Source: SHVO01 sp050250575
Lineage (GTDB): Bacteria; Pseudomonadota; Alphaproteobacteria; Rhodospirillales; Rhodospirillaceae
Assembly (NCBI GenBank): GCA_050250575.1
Contig: JBFWOJ010000019.1
Span: forward strand, 7,227 to 71,226
DNA length: 64,000 nucleotides
Direction: 5' to 3'
Shown: one piece after another, positions 16,376 through 24,494 of the stretch
Layout: every line of letters starts with the position of its first letter
How positions within the stretch are numbered: position 1 is the stretch's first letter
Notes under the pieces: model-generated
Told to the model about the DNA's origin: nothing
Database searches by the model: none
The model's input: the letters and a program-made list of their open reading frames with translations, nothing else
Position numbers and translations under genes: made by a program

Positions 16376-16392
16376 ATTAGAGAAATTCTAAA
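16376..16392. promoter_or_regulatory. Irr-box-like palindrome in the dps promoter
   Basis: The sequence ATTAGAG AAA TTCTAAA differs at two positions from the palindromic Irr (iron control element) consensus TTTAGAA-N3-TTCTAAA known from alphaproteobacteria. It sits 16 bases before the dps ATG and a few bases after TTGACG (16355-16360), so it would overlap the -10 region or transcription start. Iron- or haem-responsive control of dps is inferred. Confidence 0.5.
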
Positions 16393-16407
16393 TTATTGGA
16401 GGCTTCC

Positions 16408-16887
16408 ATGGGCAGCATCGCCATCGACATCGGCATCGGCGCCAAAGAGCGCAAGGCCATTGCGGACGGCCTCGCCCGCGTCCTCGCCGACACCTATACG
16501 GTGTATCTCAAGACCCACGGCTTCCACTGGAACGTCACCGGCCCGATGTTCCAGACGCTGCACGTCATGTTCATGGAGCAGTACAACGCGCTGTGGATGA
16601 GCGTCGATTTGATCGCCGAGCGCATCCGCGCCCTGGGTTTTCCTGCACCCGGCAGCTACGCGGCGTTTTCGAAATACGCGAGCGTCAAGGAAGAGACCGG
16701 CGTTCCCACCGCGAAGAACATGATCAAGATCCTGGTCAAGGATCACGAGCGCGTCGCCAAGACCTGCCGCGCCGTCTTGCCGGTGGCCGACGACGCCAAC
16801 GATCAGCCGACGCTCGACCTGCTCACCCAGCGCCTGCAGTGGCACGAAAAGACGGCGTGGATGTTGAGGAGCCTGCTGGAGGACTAA
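16408..16887 (+). CDS. dps: Dps-family ferritin (DNA-protecting iron storage protein)
   Basis: The 159-residue protein carries the Dps ferroxidase signature KTHGFHWNVTGPMFQTLH, with the iron ligands His and later MEQYNALW (Glu) and LIAERIRALGF. Dps dodecamers oxidise and store iron and shield DNA from hydroxyl radicals. GGAGG (16398-16402) gives spacing for ATG 16408; the upstream TTG at 16396 overlaps that ribosome site and is rejected. The gene stands alone between the repeat-bearing pilus end and a convergent acetyltransferase. The palindrome just upstream hints at iron control. Confidence 0.95.
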   Translation: MGSIAIDIGIGAKERKAIADGLARVLADTYTVYLKTHGFHWNVTGPMFQTLHVMFMEQYNALWMSVDLIAERIRALGFPAPGSYAAFSKYASVKEETGVPTAKNMIKILVKDHERVAKTCRAVLPVADDANDQPTLDLLTQRLQWHEKTAWMLRSLLED

Positions 16888-16906
16888 GCGCGTCTCTGCC
16901 GCCGGA

Positions 16907-17392
16907 CTACTTACCTTGGTCCGTCCGCTTCCGCTCAAACCTTGTCACCGGCCCGTCCTCGGGATCGATGACCTCGCCGACATACGCGAAACCGGCGCGC
17001 GCCAGCGCGCGCTGCGAGGCCATTCCCTCCGCCAGCGTATGCGCCCGGACCACCATTACCTCCGGCCGGCTTAGGGCATAGTCCGTCAGCGCTGCCGCGA
17101 TCTCCGACGCATATCCCTTTCCGCGATGCGCCGGTTGGACGCCGTAGGCGATCTCCACCACGCCGTCCTCCGGCGGTCCCTTGAACCCGCCGCTTCCGAT
17201 CGTCTCGCCCGTCGCCGACATCGCGGCGAAGCTGAAGCCCCAGCGCGCGCGCTCTTCGGGGCCGCGCACGAGCGCGAGCCACGCGTCCGACACTTGCGCG
17301 CGGTCTTCGCGCGTCATGGCGTCGACCATGGCCAAGGTTTGCGCCCGCGATTGCTGGATGAGCCGCAGGCGAGGGGTGATCAGCTCAGGCAA
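16907..17392 (-). CDS. GNAT-family N-acetyltransferase (RimJ/RimL-like)
   Basis: The 161-residue product starts with TPRLRLIQQS, the usual RimJ/RimL-type opening. It contains the acetyl-CoA-binding PAHRGKGYASEIAAALTDYA motif in the middle and ASQRALARAGFAYVG near the end. It should transfer acetyl from acetyl-CoA to an amine, but the substrate (protein N terminus, small molecule or sugar) cannot be told. The start codon is TTG at 17392, two bases after the stop of the upstream response regulator gene, so the pair is likely translated from one message. Confidence 0.87.
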   Translation of the reverse strand: MPELITPRLRLIQQSRAQTLAMVDAMTREDRAQVSDAWLALVRGPEERARWGFSFAAMSATGETIGSGGFKGPPEDGVVEIAYGVQPAHRGKGYASEIAAALTDYALSRPEVMVVRAHTLAEGMASQRALARAGFAYVGEVIDPEDGPVTRFERKRTDQGK

Positions 17393-17394
17393 TT

Positions 17395-17943
17395 CTAGAA
17401 CCGTGCGCGCTCGTTCGGATTCGCCGAACCCAGAGCTGACCCCGCGGCATCCCCGGCTTCGGCAATCGCCGACAGCCTCATCGCATTGGCGATATCGACC
17501 TTCGCGTATTTCTCCGGCGCCAGCCTGAAATGATGCTTCAGGGCGCGGAGCATCATGGTCCGGAGGCGTTCTGTCTGCAGCGGCCGTATGACGAAGCCGT
17601 TGGCATCGAGCTTCGCGGCCGCCGAAATCATGCGCGGATAGGCGACGTCGGAGATGAAGATGAACGGCACATCCGCCCGGATTCCCGGGACGCGGCCCAA
17701 TCGGATCGCCTTGAGGAGCGCGAGCCCATTGCCGAGGCCGAGGGCGAGGTCGGTGATGACGAGGTCGACGGTGCGTATGGAAGGGATCGACTTGGCCGTG
17801 CCGTCGGAGGCCACCTCGGTGACATGCATGACGCCCATCACCCGAAGGGCATGGTGGATTCGCACCCGCGAGCCCGCATCATCGTCCAGGATCAGGACAT
17901 GGACATGTGATAGTGAAACCGCTGCGTTTGTTGCGGTTTTCAT
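17395..17943 (-). CDS. Response regulator with altered switch residue
   Basis: The 182-residue product is a single receiver domain (about residues 18-130) with a short C-terminal extension (about 50 residues). It has the acidic pair LILDDD and the phospho-acceptor Asp in VITDLAL. The normally invariant Lys before the cis-Pro is replaced by Arg (FVIRPLQ). Start ATG 17943 is preferred over a further upstream frame because it begins just before the receiver and follows GGGGATGGGAATC. No output domain is recognised in the C-terminal part. The downstream acetyltransferase gene begins two bases after its stop. Which kinase phosphorylates it is not evident nearby. Confidence 0.82.
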   Translation of the reverse strand: MKTATNAAVSLSHVHVLILDDDAGSRVRIHHALRVMGVMHVTEVASDGTAKSIPSIRTVDLVITDLALGLGNGLALLKAIRLGRVPGIRADVPFIFISDVAYPRMISAAAKLDANGFVIRPLQTERLRTMMLRALKHHFRLAPEKYAKVDIANAMRLSAIAEAGDAAGSALGSANPNERARF

Positions 17944-18107
17944 CGATTCCCATCCCCTGGTCGATCTCCGATCCGCGTACGGCGCTTTAAGGTTGTACCC
18001 CAATCCCACCGAGAGGGAAATTATTCTCGGTGATTTTCGCCTAGCGGTAGAGTTATCCACAGGCGTCGGGGGGATGGCCGGCGACTGTCTGCTTCCGAGG
18101 TAAATGT

Positions 18108-18806
18108 ATGTGCGGCCGTGCGCGTCTTCCGCAGGACTATTCCGAGATCAAGCGTCAGATCAAATTCGGCGAGCATCGTGCGCCGCCCAACCTGATGCCG
18201 ACGTGGAATCTCGCGCCGACGCAGGACATCCTCTGCTGCGTACGCGATCCCGTCACGGGCGAACGCACGCCGGTGAAGATGCGCTGGGGCCTGATCCCGC
18301 GCTGGTCGGCCGAGCCGAAGATGAAATTCGCGACCTTCAATGCCAGGGCCGAGACGCTCGAGAGCGTCGCCAGCTTCAAGGACGCATGGAAGGAGGGCCG
18401 GCGCTGCCTCGTCATCACAGACGGCTTCTACGAGTGGCGCAAGGGCGACAAGAAACCCTTCGCCATAGCCTGCGTCAACGACCGTCTGACGGTCATGGCC
18501 GGCCTGTGGGAGAGGTGGGAGGGCCCCACCGGCGAAGTGGTGCTTTCCTGCACGATCATCACCACCGAATCGAACGATCTGATGCGCCCATTGCACGATC
18601 GCATGCCCGTTATCCTCGACGAGAAGGATTGGCCCGCGTGGCTCGGTGAAGTGGCGGCCAGTCTCGATGAGCTCAAACGGCTTTTGCGCCCGTTCCCCGC
18701 CGAGGAGATGCATCTCTGGCCCGTGGACAAGCGCGTCGGGAATGTCCGCAACGACGACGCGACATTGGTCCTCAAGGTCGAAGACGCGCCGAGGCCGACC
18801 GTTTAA
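18108..18806 (+). CDS. SOS-response-associated peptidase / abasic-site shield (YedK/HMCES family)
   Basis: The 232-residue protein has the SRAP domain active-site set: Cys2 (MCGR at the start, exposed after Met removal), FNARAET (Asn), GFYEWR (Glu) and HDRMPVIL (His). SRAP proteins form a thiazolidine crosslink with abasic sites in single-stranded DNA, protecting them during replication. The ATG at 18108 is fixed by the need for Cys at position 2. The gene is followed 11 bases later by the ELM1-family gene on the same strand. No LexA-type operator was recognised upstream. Confidence 0.93.
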   Translation: MCGRARLPQDYSEIKRQIKFGEHRAPPNLMPTWNLAPTQDILCCVRDPVTGERTPVKMRWGLIPRWSAEPKMKFATFNARAETLESVASFKDAWKEGRRCLVITDGFYEWRKGDKKPFAIACVNDRLTVMAGLWERWEGPTGEVVLSCTIITTESNDLMRPLHDRMPVILDEKDWPAWLGEVAASLDELKRLLRPFPAEEMHLWPVDKRVGNVRNDDATLVLKVEDAPRPTV

Positions 18807-18817
18807 ACTCCCGCGCC

Positions 18818-19816
18818 ATGCGCGCTCCGCCTCTTATCTGGGTTTTGATCGACGACCGTGCCGGCAATGTGGCCCAGGCGCTCGGCGTCGCCGAAGCGCT
18901 CCAGCGCGAGTACGGCCGCGACTTCAAGACGCAAGCCATCCGTTACAACCCGCTCGCCCGCTTGCCGAGTGCACTCATGGGCGCCAGCCTGATCGGCCTT
19001 GCTCCGGAAACGCGCATGACCTTCGGCCCGCCGTGGCCCGACGTCGTCATTGCGGCCGGCCGCCGTACCGCGCCCATCGCCCGCTGGATCAAGAAGAACG
19101 CCGGCAAGCCGGTGGTGGCTGTGCAGATCATGAGCCCGGGCCGCCGCGGCGCGGAAGATTTTGATCTCATCGCTGTCCCCCGTCATGACGTCGAGCAGCC
19201 GGGCGGGGATCCGCCGAACGTGCTGCGGATCACAGGCGCGCCGCACCGGCTGACGAACGCGCGCCTCGCCAGCGCGGCCGATACGTGGGCCGGACGGATC
19301 GTTGGCCTGCCGCGCCCGTACATCGCCCTGATCGTCGGCGGCGCTACACACCGGAAACCCTTTCCAGCCCACCTCGCGCGCGATCTCGGCGAACACGCCG
19401 CGCGTCTGGCGGCGGCGCAAGGCGGATCGATCTTGTTCGCGAGTTCGCGCCGCACCGGTTCCGTCGCCGAGAAGGCCCTTGAAGCCACGCTCACTGTTCC
19501 GCACAAGTCGTTCTTATGGAGTAAGGGGGGCGATAATCCCTACTTCGGGTTTCTCGCGCTCGCCGACGCCATCATCGTCACGGGGGATTCGGTGTCCATG
19601 TGCTCCGAGGCCTGCGCGACGCCGGCGCCGGTCTATATCTATGCGCCCGAAGGAATGGTCGCTCCGAAACACGCGCGCCTTCACCGTCATTTGTTCGACG
19701 CCGGCTTTGCCCAGCCTTTGTCGGATCGCTTGGGGGCTGGCCCCCATCCGCCGTTGAATGCCGCGAACGACATCGCTCGCAGGATCGACGACCTCGTCCG
19801 CCGCTCGTTTGGATAA
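18818..19816 (+). CDS. ELM1/GtrOC1-family protein (mitochondrial fission ELM1-like)
   Basis: The 332-residue protein matches the alphaproteobacterial homologues of plant ELM1: start WVLIDDRAGNVAQALGVAEAL, then DVVIAAGRRTAPIARWIK, VQIMSPGRR, LIVGGATHRKPF and ADAIIVTGDSVSMCSEAC. The fold resembles GT-B glycosyltransferases, and roles in envelope sugar synthesis have been suggested, but the function in bacteria is not established. It is four bases upstream of the isomerase gene, so the two are probably one operon. Confidence 0.88.
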   Translation: MRAPPLIWVLIDDRAGNVAQALGVAEALQREYGRDFKTQAIRYNPLARLPSALMGASLIGLAPETRMTFGPPWPDVVIAAGRRTAPIARWIKKNAGKPVVAVQIMSPGRRGAEDFDLIAVPRHDVEQPGGDPPNVLRITGAPHRLTNARLASAADTWAGRIVGLPRPYIALIVGGATHRKPFPAHLARDLGEHAARLAAAQGGSILFASSRRTGSVAEKALEATLTVPHKSFLWSKGGDNPYFGFLALADAIIVTGDSVSMCSEACATPAPVYIYAPEGMVAPKHARLHRHLFDAGFAQPLSDRLGAGPHPPLNAANDIARRIDDLVRRSFG

Positions 19817-19820
19817 TCTC

Positions 19821-20600
19821 ATGCCTCGTTTTGCCGCCAATATCTCCCTCATGTTCACCGAAGTCCCGTTCCTCGAGCGTATCAAAAACGCGGCGAGTGC
19901 CGGCTTCAAAGCCGTCGAATGCCAGTTCCCCTATCATGTCGAGGCGATCGACATGGCCGACGCCTGCGCGGTCGCCGGCGTGAAGCTCGCGCTGATCAAC
20001 GCGCCGCCCGGCGACTGGGAGGCCGGCGAACGCGGGCTCGCCGCCCTGCCGGACCGTGTGCAGGATTTCAGGGACAGCATCGAAGTAGCGCTCGCCTACG
20101 CCGATACGGCGGAATCGCCCCGCATTCACGTCATGGCGGGCGTGATCGATCCGGAGGCGGACGGCGCGCTCGAGACCTATGAGAAGAACATCGCCTACGC
20201 CGCCGACAAGGCGCGTGAGGAGGGGATCGAGGTCGTGATCGAGAACGTCGTTATGCCCGGCTATTTTCTCACCTTTCCCGATCAGGCCGCCGACGTCATC
20301 CGGCGACTGGACAAGAAGAATCTGAAAATGCTCTTCGATGCCTTTCACGCGCAGCGCGCACAAGGCAATCTCGCCGATTTCCTCGAGCAGAACCTCGACA
20401 TCATCGGCCACATCCAGATCGCCGGCGTGCCCGGGCGCCACGAGCCGGACAAGTTCAACGAGGTGAACTGGCGGTTCATCTTCGATTTCCTCGACGCGCA
20501 GGGTTACGACGGCTGGGTCGGCTGCGAATACAACCCGCGGGGCGGAACCCTGCGCGGCCTCACGTGGGGCAAGGAGTGGGGCTTGGGGAGTAAGGACTGA
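19821..20600 (+). CDS. hyi: Hydroxypyruvate isomerase-family TIM-barrel protein
   Basis: The 259-residue protein has the xylose-isomerase-like TIM barrel of hydroxypyruvate isomerase (Hyi) and 2-oxo-tetronate isomerases. It begins MPRFAANISLMFTEVPFLERI; the metal-binding and catalytic region includes VIENVVMPGYFLT (Glu), MLFDAFHAQ (Asp, His), HIQIAGVPGRHEPD and GCEYNPRG (Glu). Hyi interconverts hydroxypyruvate and tartronate semialdehyde in glyoxylate use; related enzymes act on four-carbon sugars. ATG 19821 gives the standard start. No glyoxylate carboligase or tartronate reductase gene is adjacent, so the physiological substrate is uncertain. Confidence 0.88.
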   Translation: MPRFAANISLMFTEVPFLERIKNAASAGFKAVECQFPYHVEAIDMADACAVAGVKLALINAPPGDWEAGERGLAALPDRVQDFRDSIEVALAYADTAESPRIHVMAGVIDPEADGALETYEKNIAYAADKAREEGIEVVIENVVMPGYFLTFPDQAADVIRRLDKKNLKMLFDAFHAQRAQGNLADFLEQNLDIIGHIQIAGVPGRHEPDKFNEVNWRFIFDFLDAQGYDGWVGCEYNPRGGTLRGLTWGKEWGLGSKD

Positions 20601-20648
20601 TATTGCGCGCGACCCTGCGCGACGGCCCGGAGGACAACAACGCCGGCG

Positions 20649-21890
20649 CTAAGCCGCTTTCGGTGTCTGACGCAGCAGATTGTCGATCGCAAAGCCCTGG
20701 AACATATCGACGCCCAGTTCGGCGCCGAGGGTCAAGGCGTCCATATTGTCCACGCGGATCAGCACGGGCTCGATTCCGCACTCGCGCATATATTTGAACG
20801 TCTTGCCGCGGTCACGCAGAAGATCCTCGGCGCCCGCGCGCCAGTGCACCTTGGCGTATTGCGCGCCGATATAATCAAGATCGACCAGGCCGAGCGTCTG
20901 CGGGAAAATCTTGTCGACGCCGATGCTCGCGCCCATTGCCTTGATCATGCCGCGCGCGACTTCGAACTCATCGAAATGCTCGACAATATCGGCTTGGCGG
21001 AATTCGAACACCAGGCGCGACAGGATGTCCTTGTGGGTCTGGTCCATGAAATCGGCAAAGGCGGCCGTGAAGGTGGTCACTACATTGACATTCAGTGAGA
21101 AGGGCATCGGCGTGACCGAGCTCATGTGCGCGAACGAGCGCAGCACGATCTGATCGAGCACGCGCGTGAACTCGTTGAACAGCGGGCCGGAGGCGCGCAT
21201 CTCGACGTCGATGAACAGCGGTTTGCGCAGCGCGTCCATGCTCACGAAATACTCGTGCATCCGCGGTGTCGGTTCTTGGCCGGGTTTGGCCTGCACGACC
21301 ATCTGGTCGCGCATGAAGGCTTTCAGGAACTTGTCGGCCCCGAACTTGCGGAAGGCGTGCAGGATGTTGTCGAGGTCTTCCGGCGAGAGCGGACGCAACT
21401 CGTGTTTCTTCGCATCCGGGTCGGCCGCTCTCTGAGCATCGGCGGTATATTTCGCGATGCGTTCGGCCGCGCCGCGGAAGTTCTGCGCAAGATCGAAGAT
21501 CATCGCGAAGCGCGCCTGGTTGACGTGGCCAAAGTGCTCCGGGGCGTGTTTTTCCACCGACCGCAGCATGGCGATCTTCACGTCGCGCAGCAGTTCGAGG
21601 CTTTTCGAGCCCTCGGCCTGAACGAGCAGCGCATACTCGGTCGGTGCGACCTTGTAGGCGCGCGCGCCGTAGCGGGCGGCGACGTAGCACAGCCCGCCCA
21701 CCAGCGTATTCGTCATTTCGGGCGTTTGTTTCGCGGCCGGCACCGCCCCGTTCGCATCGACCACGAACAGCTGCGTGTGCGCCACCGGCTTGTGGCGCCA
21801 CTCGGCCAGATCTTCCACGAGCGCGCGCAGGTCTTGCGGCGGTTGGATATTGAGCCGCGGCAGCGCAACGACCTTGTCTTGTCCGGTCAC
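20649..21890 (-). CDS. Degenerate EAL-domain protein
   Basis: The 413-residue cytosolic protein ends (from about residue 265) with the shape of an EAL domain: SRLVFEFRQADIVEHF, VDKIFPQTLGLVDLDYIGA and GVDMFQGFAIDNL, which parallels the QGY/QGF end of active domains. The EAL signature is replaced by FEF, and the DDFG motif and several metal ligands are missing, so c-di-GMP hydrolysis is unlikely. The N-terminal 260 residues show no named domain by eye. Such proteins often act as c-di-GMP or protein-binding regulators. It is a single gene, convergent with hyi, with 284 bases of apparently noncoding DNA upstream. Confidence 0.72.
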   Translation of the reverse strand: MTGQDKVVALPRLNIQPPQDLRALVEDLAEWRHKPVAHTQLFVVDANGAVPAAKQTPEMTNTLVGGLCYVAARYGARAYKVAPTEYALLVQAEGSKSLELLRDVKIAMLRSVEKHAPEHFGHVNQARFAMIFDLAQNFRGAAERIAKYTADAQRAADPDAKKHELRPLSPEDLDNILHAFRKFGADKFLKAFMRDQMVVQAKPGQEPTPRMHEYFVSMDALRKPLFIDVEMRASGPLFNEFTRVLDQIVLRSFAHMSSVTPMPFSLNVNVVTTFTAAFADFMDQTHKDILSRLVFEFRQADIVEHFDEFEVARGMIKAMGASIGVDKIFPQTLGLVDLDYIGAQYAKVHWRAGAEDLLRDRGKTFKYMRECGIEPVLIRVDNMDALTLGAELGVDMFQGFAIDNLLRQTPKAA

Positions 21891-22174
21891 GTCGTCAATC
21901 CCCAGGCTACCCTTTGCTGCTGTCCCCCCCCGGGCAGCAGGTGCGCGGTTCTTTGCCCGCGTTCAACTCAAACCAGTAAGGGGAGAGTGCCGGGAACGCC
22001 ACGACCATTGTTTGATTTGCAACAAATCGGCCCAAAAACAGGGTTTTGTGACAGCATTCTTCTACCTCTCGTCGGGGGAACCGCTGCGCCCTCTATCGGT
22101 AGTTCTGGGCAAAAATATTCGAGCCGAATTGATAACCCGCTGTTTTGGCTCATCAATCCGCGGAGTCGGGGTGC
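21891..22174. other. Noncoding stretch between EAL-like gene and stress-protein gene
   Basis: These 284 bases hold no credible gene on either strand. Local AT-rich words (AAAAATATTCGAGCCGAATT near 22110) could belong to the promoter of the minus-strand EAL-like gene, but I see no well-spaced -35/-10 pair and no T-run hairpin. Confidence 0.4.
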
Positions 22175-22663
22175 TTAGCCTGAAGTTCGCCGCAGCCCCG
22201 GGACGACCGTCACCGGAATCCCGATCCGCCCGGCGAACTTACCGGTCACCGCTTCGACAAGTGGTCCCGGCTTCTTTCCGGGCGCTGCGGAAAGGATGAG
22301 GATTGAAAGCTCGGGATGCTCCTTCACCAGCTTGAACAGTTCCGCGCGGCGGTTGCCTTGACGCACATAGGTATCCGGGGTGCGGCCGGTCTCCTGCACG
22401 ATGCGCAAGGCATGCAGCCGCACGACATCCTCGGCCTCTCGCCGCGCTTCCTTGTCGGCCAGCTCCGAGACGAACTTGAAGTGATGGAATTCGTTGTCGA
22501 CCTGGTAGACATACAAAAGCGCGACGCGTCCGCCCGTCTTGCGCGCGCGTTCGCAGGCGTAGTCGATCGCCGCCGGAAGTTCGGGCGAGTCGTCGACCAC
22601 GACGAGGAAGAGACGATGGTCCTCCGCCTTGCGCCCGGCCGGTTTGGCGCCCGCTTCGTTCAT
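22175..22663 (-). CDS. Universal stress protein (UspA family)
   Basis: The 162-residue protein has the Usp alpha/beta fold pattern: RLFLVVVDDSPELPAAIDYA at the start (the conserved Asp after the first strand) and GGRVALLYVYQV for strand two. The last third has ILILSAAPGKKPGPLVE and IGIPVTVVPG in the place of the nucleotide-binding loop. The loop is only a partial match to the ATP-binding type. The gene follows the rhodanese gene by 10 bases on the same strand, so both likely share a promoter. A general stress role is inferred from the family. Confidence 0.85.
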   Translation of the reverse strand: MNEAGAKPAGRKAEDHRLFLVVVDDSPELPAAIDYACERARKTGGRVALLYVYQVDNEFHHFKFVSELADKEARREAEDVVRLHALRIVQETGRTPDTYVRQGNRRAELFKLVKEHPELSILILSAAPGKKPGPLVEAVTGKFAGRIGIPVTVVPGLRRTSG

Positions 22664-22673
22664 AGGCCTTCGC

Positions 22674-23003
22674 TCATCCTTCCTCGACCTCGTAGCCGGA
22701 CCGCAGCCAATTGAGGATGCCGCCCTGCAGGCGCGCGATATTGCCTTTGAAACCGCCCGCGCGGGCCTTCTCGGCCGCGAGGCCGCAGCGCACGCCGCTC
22801 TTGCAGTGGAAGACGAGATGCTTCGCGCCGGGGTCCGGGATCTTCGCCGGATCGAACGTCGAGAGGGGCATGAGCTGGGCGCCCGGGATGCGTACTTGGT
22901 CCCACTCGTTCTGTTCGCGCACGTCGACGATCACGGCGTCACCCGCAGCGCGCCACTCGTTGACTTCGGCGGGACTGACGAAGAAAACCTGATCAGAAGA
23001 CAT
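22674..23003 (-). CDS. Single-domain rhodanese-like sulfurtransferase
   Basis: The 109-residue protein is one rhodanese domain with the active-site loop HCKSGVR (catalytic Cys near residue 67) and the WxxxRIPGA segment typical of GlpE/PspE-like proteins. It should carry persulfide sulfur in the cytosol. ATG 23003 follows GGAG by six bases and is preferred to the in-frame ATG at 23018. The gene leads a two-gene unit with the universal stress protein, and is divergent from the ModE-like gene at 23078. Confidence 0.9.
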   Translation of the reverse strand: MSSDQVFFVSPAEVNEWRAAGDAVIVDVREQNEWDQVRIPGAQLMPLSTFDPAKIPDPGAKHLVFHCKSGVRCGLAAEKARAGGFKGNIARLQGGILNWLRSGYEVEEG

Positions 23004-23077
23004 GGGCAGCTCCGCCATTCGTTTCGCTTACGCCAGACAATAGTTCACCGCCCGCGCGGTGTGTATACTCATCGGAC

Positions 23078-23449
23078 ATGAAAGCGCGGTCGAAGAAAAC
23101 CAAGAAACACGCGATTGGCCCGCAACTGCGCGTCTATCTGTCGCCCCACGATCATATGGGTCCGGGAAAGGCCGACCTTCTCGCTCTTATCGGGCAAACC
23201 GGGTCGATCGTCGCCGCTGGCAAGGCGATGGGCATGAGCTACCGCCGGGCGTGGCTTTTGGTCGAGACCATGAATAGCATGTTCGAGACGCCGCTGGTGA
23301 CGAAGACCAAAGGCGGGAAGGGCGGGGGCGGTGGTGCCGCATTGACGGCCCTCGGGCGCGAGGTGCTCGGGCGCTACCGCAATATGGAGAGGATGACCAG
23401 GAAAGCTATAGCCGCCGACGTCGCCGCTTTGCGCAAAGTCGCGCGGTAG
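23078..23449 (+). CDS. ModE N-terminal-like winged-helix regulator
   Basis: The 123-residue protein has the winged-helix part of ModE without the molybdate-binding (TOBE) domains: GKADLLALIGQTGSIVAAGKAMGMSYRRAW is the helix-turn-helix, written here as GKADLLALIGQTGS then IVAAGKAMGMSYRRAW. A glycine-rich loop (GGKGGGGGA) forms the wing, then LTALGREVL. Such short ModE-like proteins are DNA-binding regulators often linked to molybdenum or other metal genes, but their ligand is not evident. No mod transport genes lie nearby. Confidence 0.85.
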   Translation: MKARSKKTKKHAIGPQLRVYLSPHDHMGPGKADLLALIGQTGSIVAAGKAMGMSYRRAWLLVETMNSMFETPLVTKTKGGKGGGGGAALTALGREVLGRYRNMERMTRKAIAADVAALRKVAR

Positions 23450-23494
23450 GGGGGCGCAGGCCGGCGGCACCAAAAATGGACGCAGGCCCCAGCG

Positions 23495-23677
23495 TTACTC
23501 CGGCGCATCCATTTCGAGAGCGCGCATCGTGCCGGCTTTCATCGCGGCGGCGTAGTCGCGATGCTCGGGTTCGCTCTGCTCGACGATTTTGGCGCCATGC
23601 ATGATCTCGAAGTGCCACCCCTTGTTGCCCTTGGCGCATTTGGCGCTGACATCGAACCCGTTGACGATTTTTCCCAT
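23495..23677 (-). CDS. Short protein of unknown function
   Basis: The 60-residue product begins MGKIVNGFDVSAKCAKGNKG and is charged, cytosolic and without a signal or membrane segment. It contains a single Cys (SAKCAKG). The ATG is eight bases after the stop of the S1/P1 nuclease gene on the same strand, and coding is supported by that tight spacing. The family is not recognised. Confidence 0.6.
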   Translation of the reverse strand: MGKIVNGFDVSAKCAKGNKGWHFEIMHGAKIVEQSEPEHRDYAAAMKAGTMRALEMDAPE

Positions 23678-23685
23678 TGTTCCCT

Positions 23686-24486
23686 CTATCTCAGTGCGTC
23701 ATTCAGAAGATCGGCGAGCCGCACTCCGGCCCTGTCGATCTGCTCGAGCGCGACCGGTCTATTCTGCCTGATATAGCGCTCCCCGAAAAAGTCCCCGCCT
23801 TGATTTCCGAGGTATCCGGTGGGCGGCGCCACCGTCACCCATAACGTTTCATTTGCCCAGGCGAGCGGCGTCTTCCTGTCGGCGCCGGTCAGCCGGCCGG
23901 ACCAGGCCGCCGCGTCAAAGATGATCGGCGCCGCGGGTTTGCCCGCCGGTACCAGGGTCGAGAGCAAACCGCGCTCCCACACGTCATGCAAGTTGGACGG
24001 CAGCCCGTGGAACATACCCGAGATCTGCCGGCCGCTGCGATGATCGGTGAAACTTACGTTGAGCGGCTGGTGCAGGTCGCCGATCAGGTGCGCCAGGAAC
24101 TTGAGGGCTTCGGCCCGTTCGGGTTTCGGCGCGGCGCTTTTGACGATGGAAGCGTGACGCTCCACCTGCGCGATCACACAGCTCGCCGGCGTGCCGCAAT
24201 CACGGGCAAGGTCGAATTCGCGCGCATCCTTTGGCAGTGTGATGCCGTGCCAGCCGGCGGTATCCGGTCGTGATTTCAGGACCTCGTCGGCCCAGGTGCA
24301 GGTTTCCGCGAACGCTGTGTCGCCGGCGATGTCGAGCAACGCGCCGACACCAGTCTTGGCGGCGTCGGTGAGCTGTTCGTAGGCGATCAGGCATACGGCC
24401 CGGTGACCGTCGGCGCTCCACGCGAATGCCGGGGCCGGCGCGGCCAACACGAGACTGGCAAGAAGACATGTCCGGATCGCACGCAT
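23686..24486 (-). CDS. Secreted S1/P1 nuclease
   Basis: The 266-residue protein has a signal peptide ending APAFA, after which the mature chain starts WSADGH: Trp1 and His6 are the classic first zinc ligands of S1/P1 nucleases. The others are present in order: TWADE (Asp), GWHGI (His), HLIGDLHQPLN (His, Asp, His region), TDH, and FHGLPSNLHDVWE (His, Asp). It is a zinc-dependent periplasmic or secreted nuclease for single-stranded DNA and RNA, giving 5'-nucleotides. ATG 24486 fits the signal peptide. The gene lies eight bases after the YeeE-like gene and eight before the 60-residue gene, so a three-gene operon is likely. Confidence 0.92.
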   Translation of the reverse strand: MRAIRTCLLASLVLAAPAPAFAWSADGHRAVCLIAYEQLTDAAKTGVGALLDIAGDTAFAETCTWADEVLKSRPDTAGWHGITLPKDAREFDLARDCGTPASCVIAQVERHASIVKSAAPKPERAEALKFLAHLIGDLHQPLNVSFTDHRSGRQISGMFHGLPSNLHDVWERGLLSTLVPAGKPAAPIIFDAAAWSGRLTGADRKTPLAWANETLWVTVAPPTGYLGNQGGDFFGERYIRQNRPVALEQIDRAGVRLADLLNDALR

Positions 24487-24494
24487 CTTAGCGC

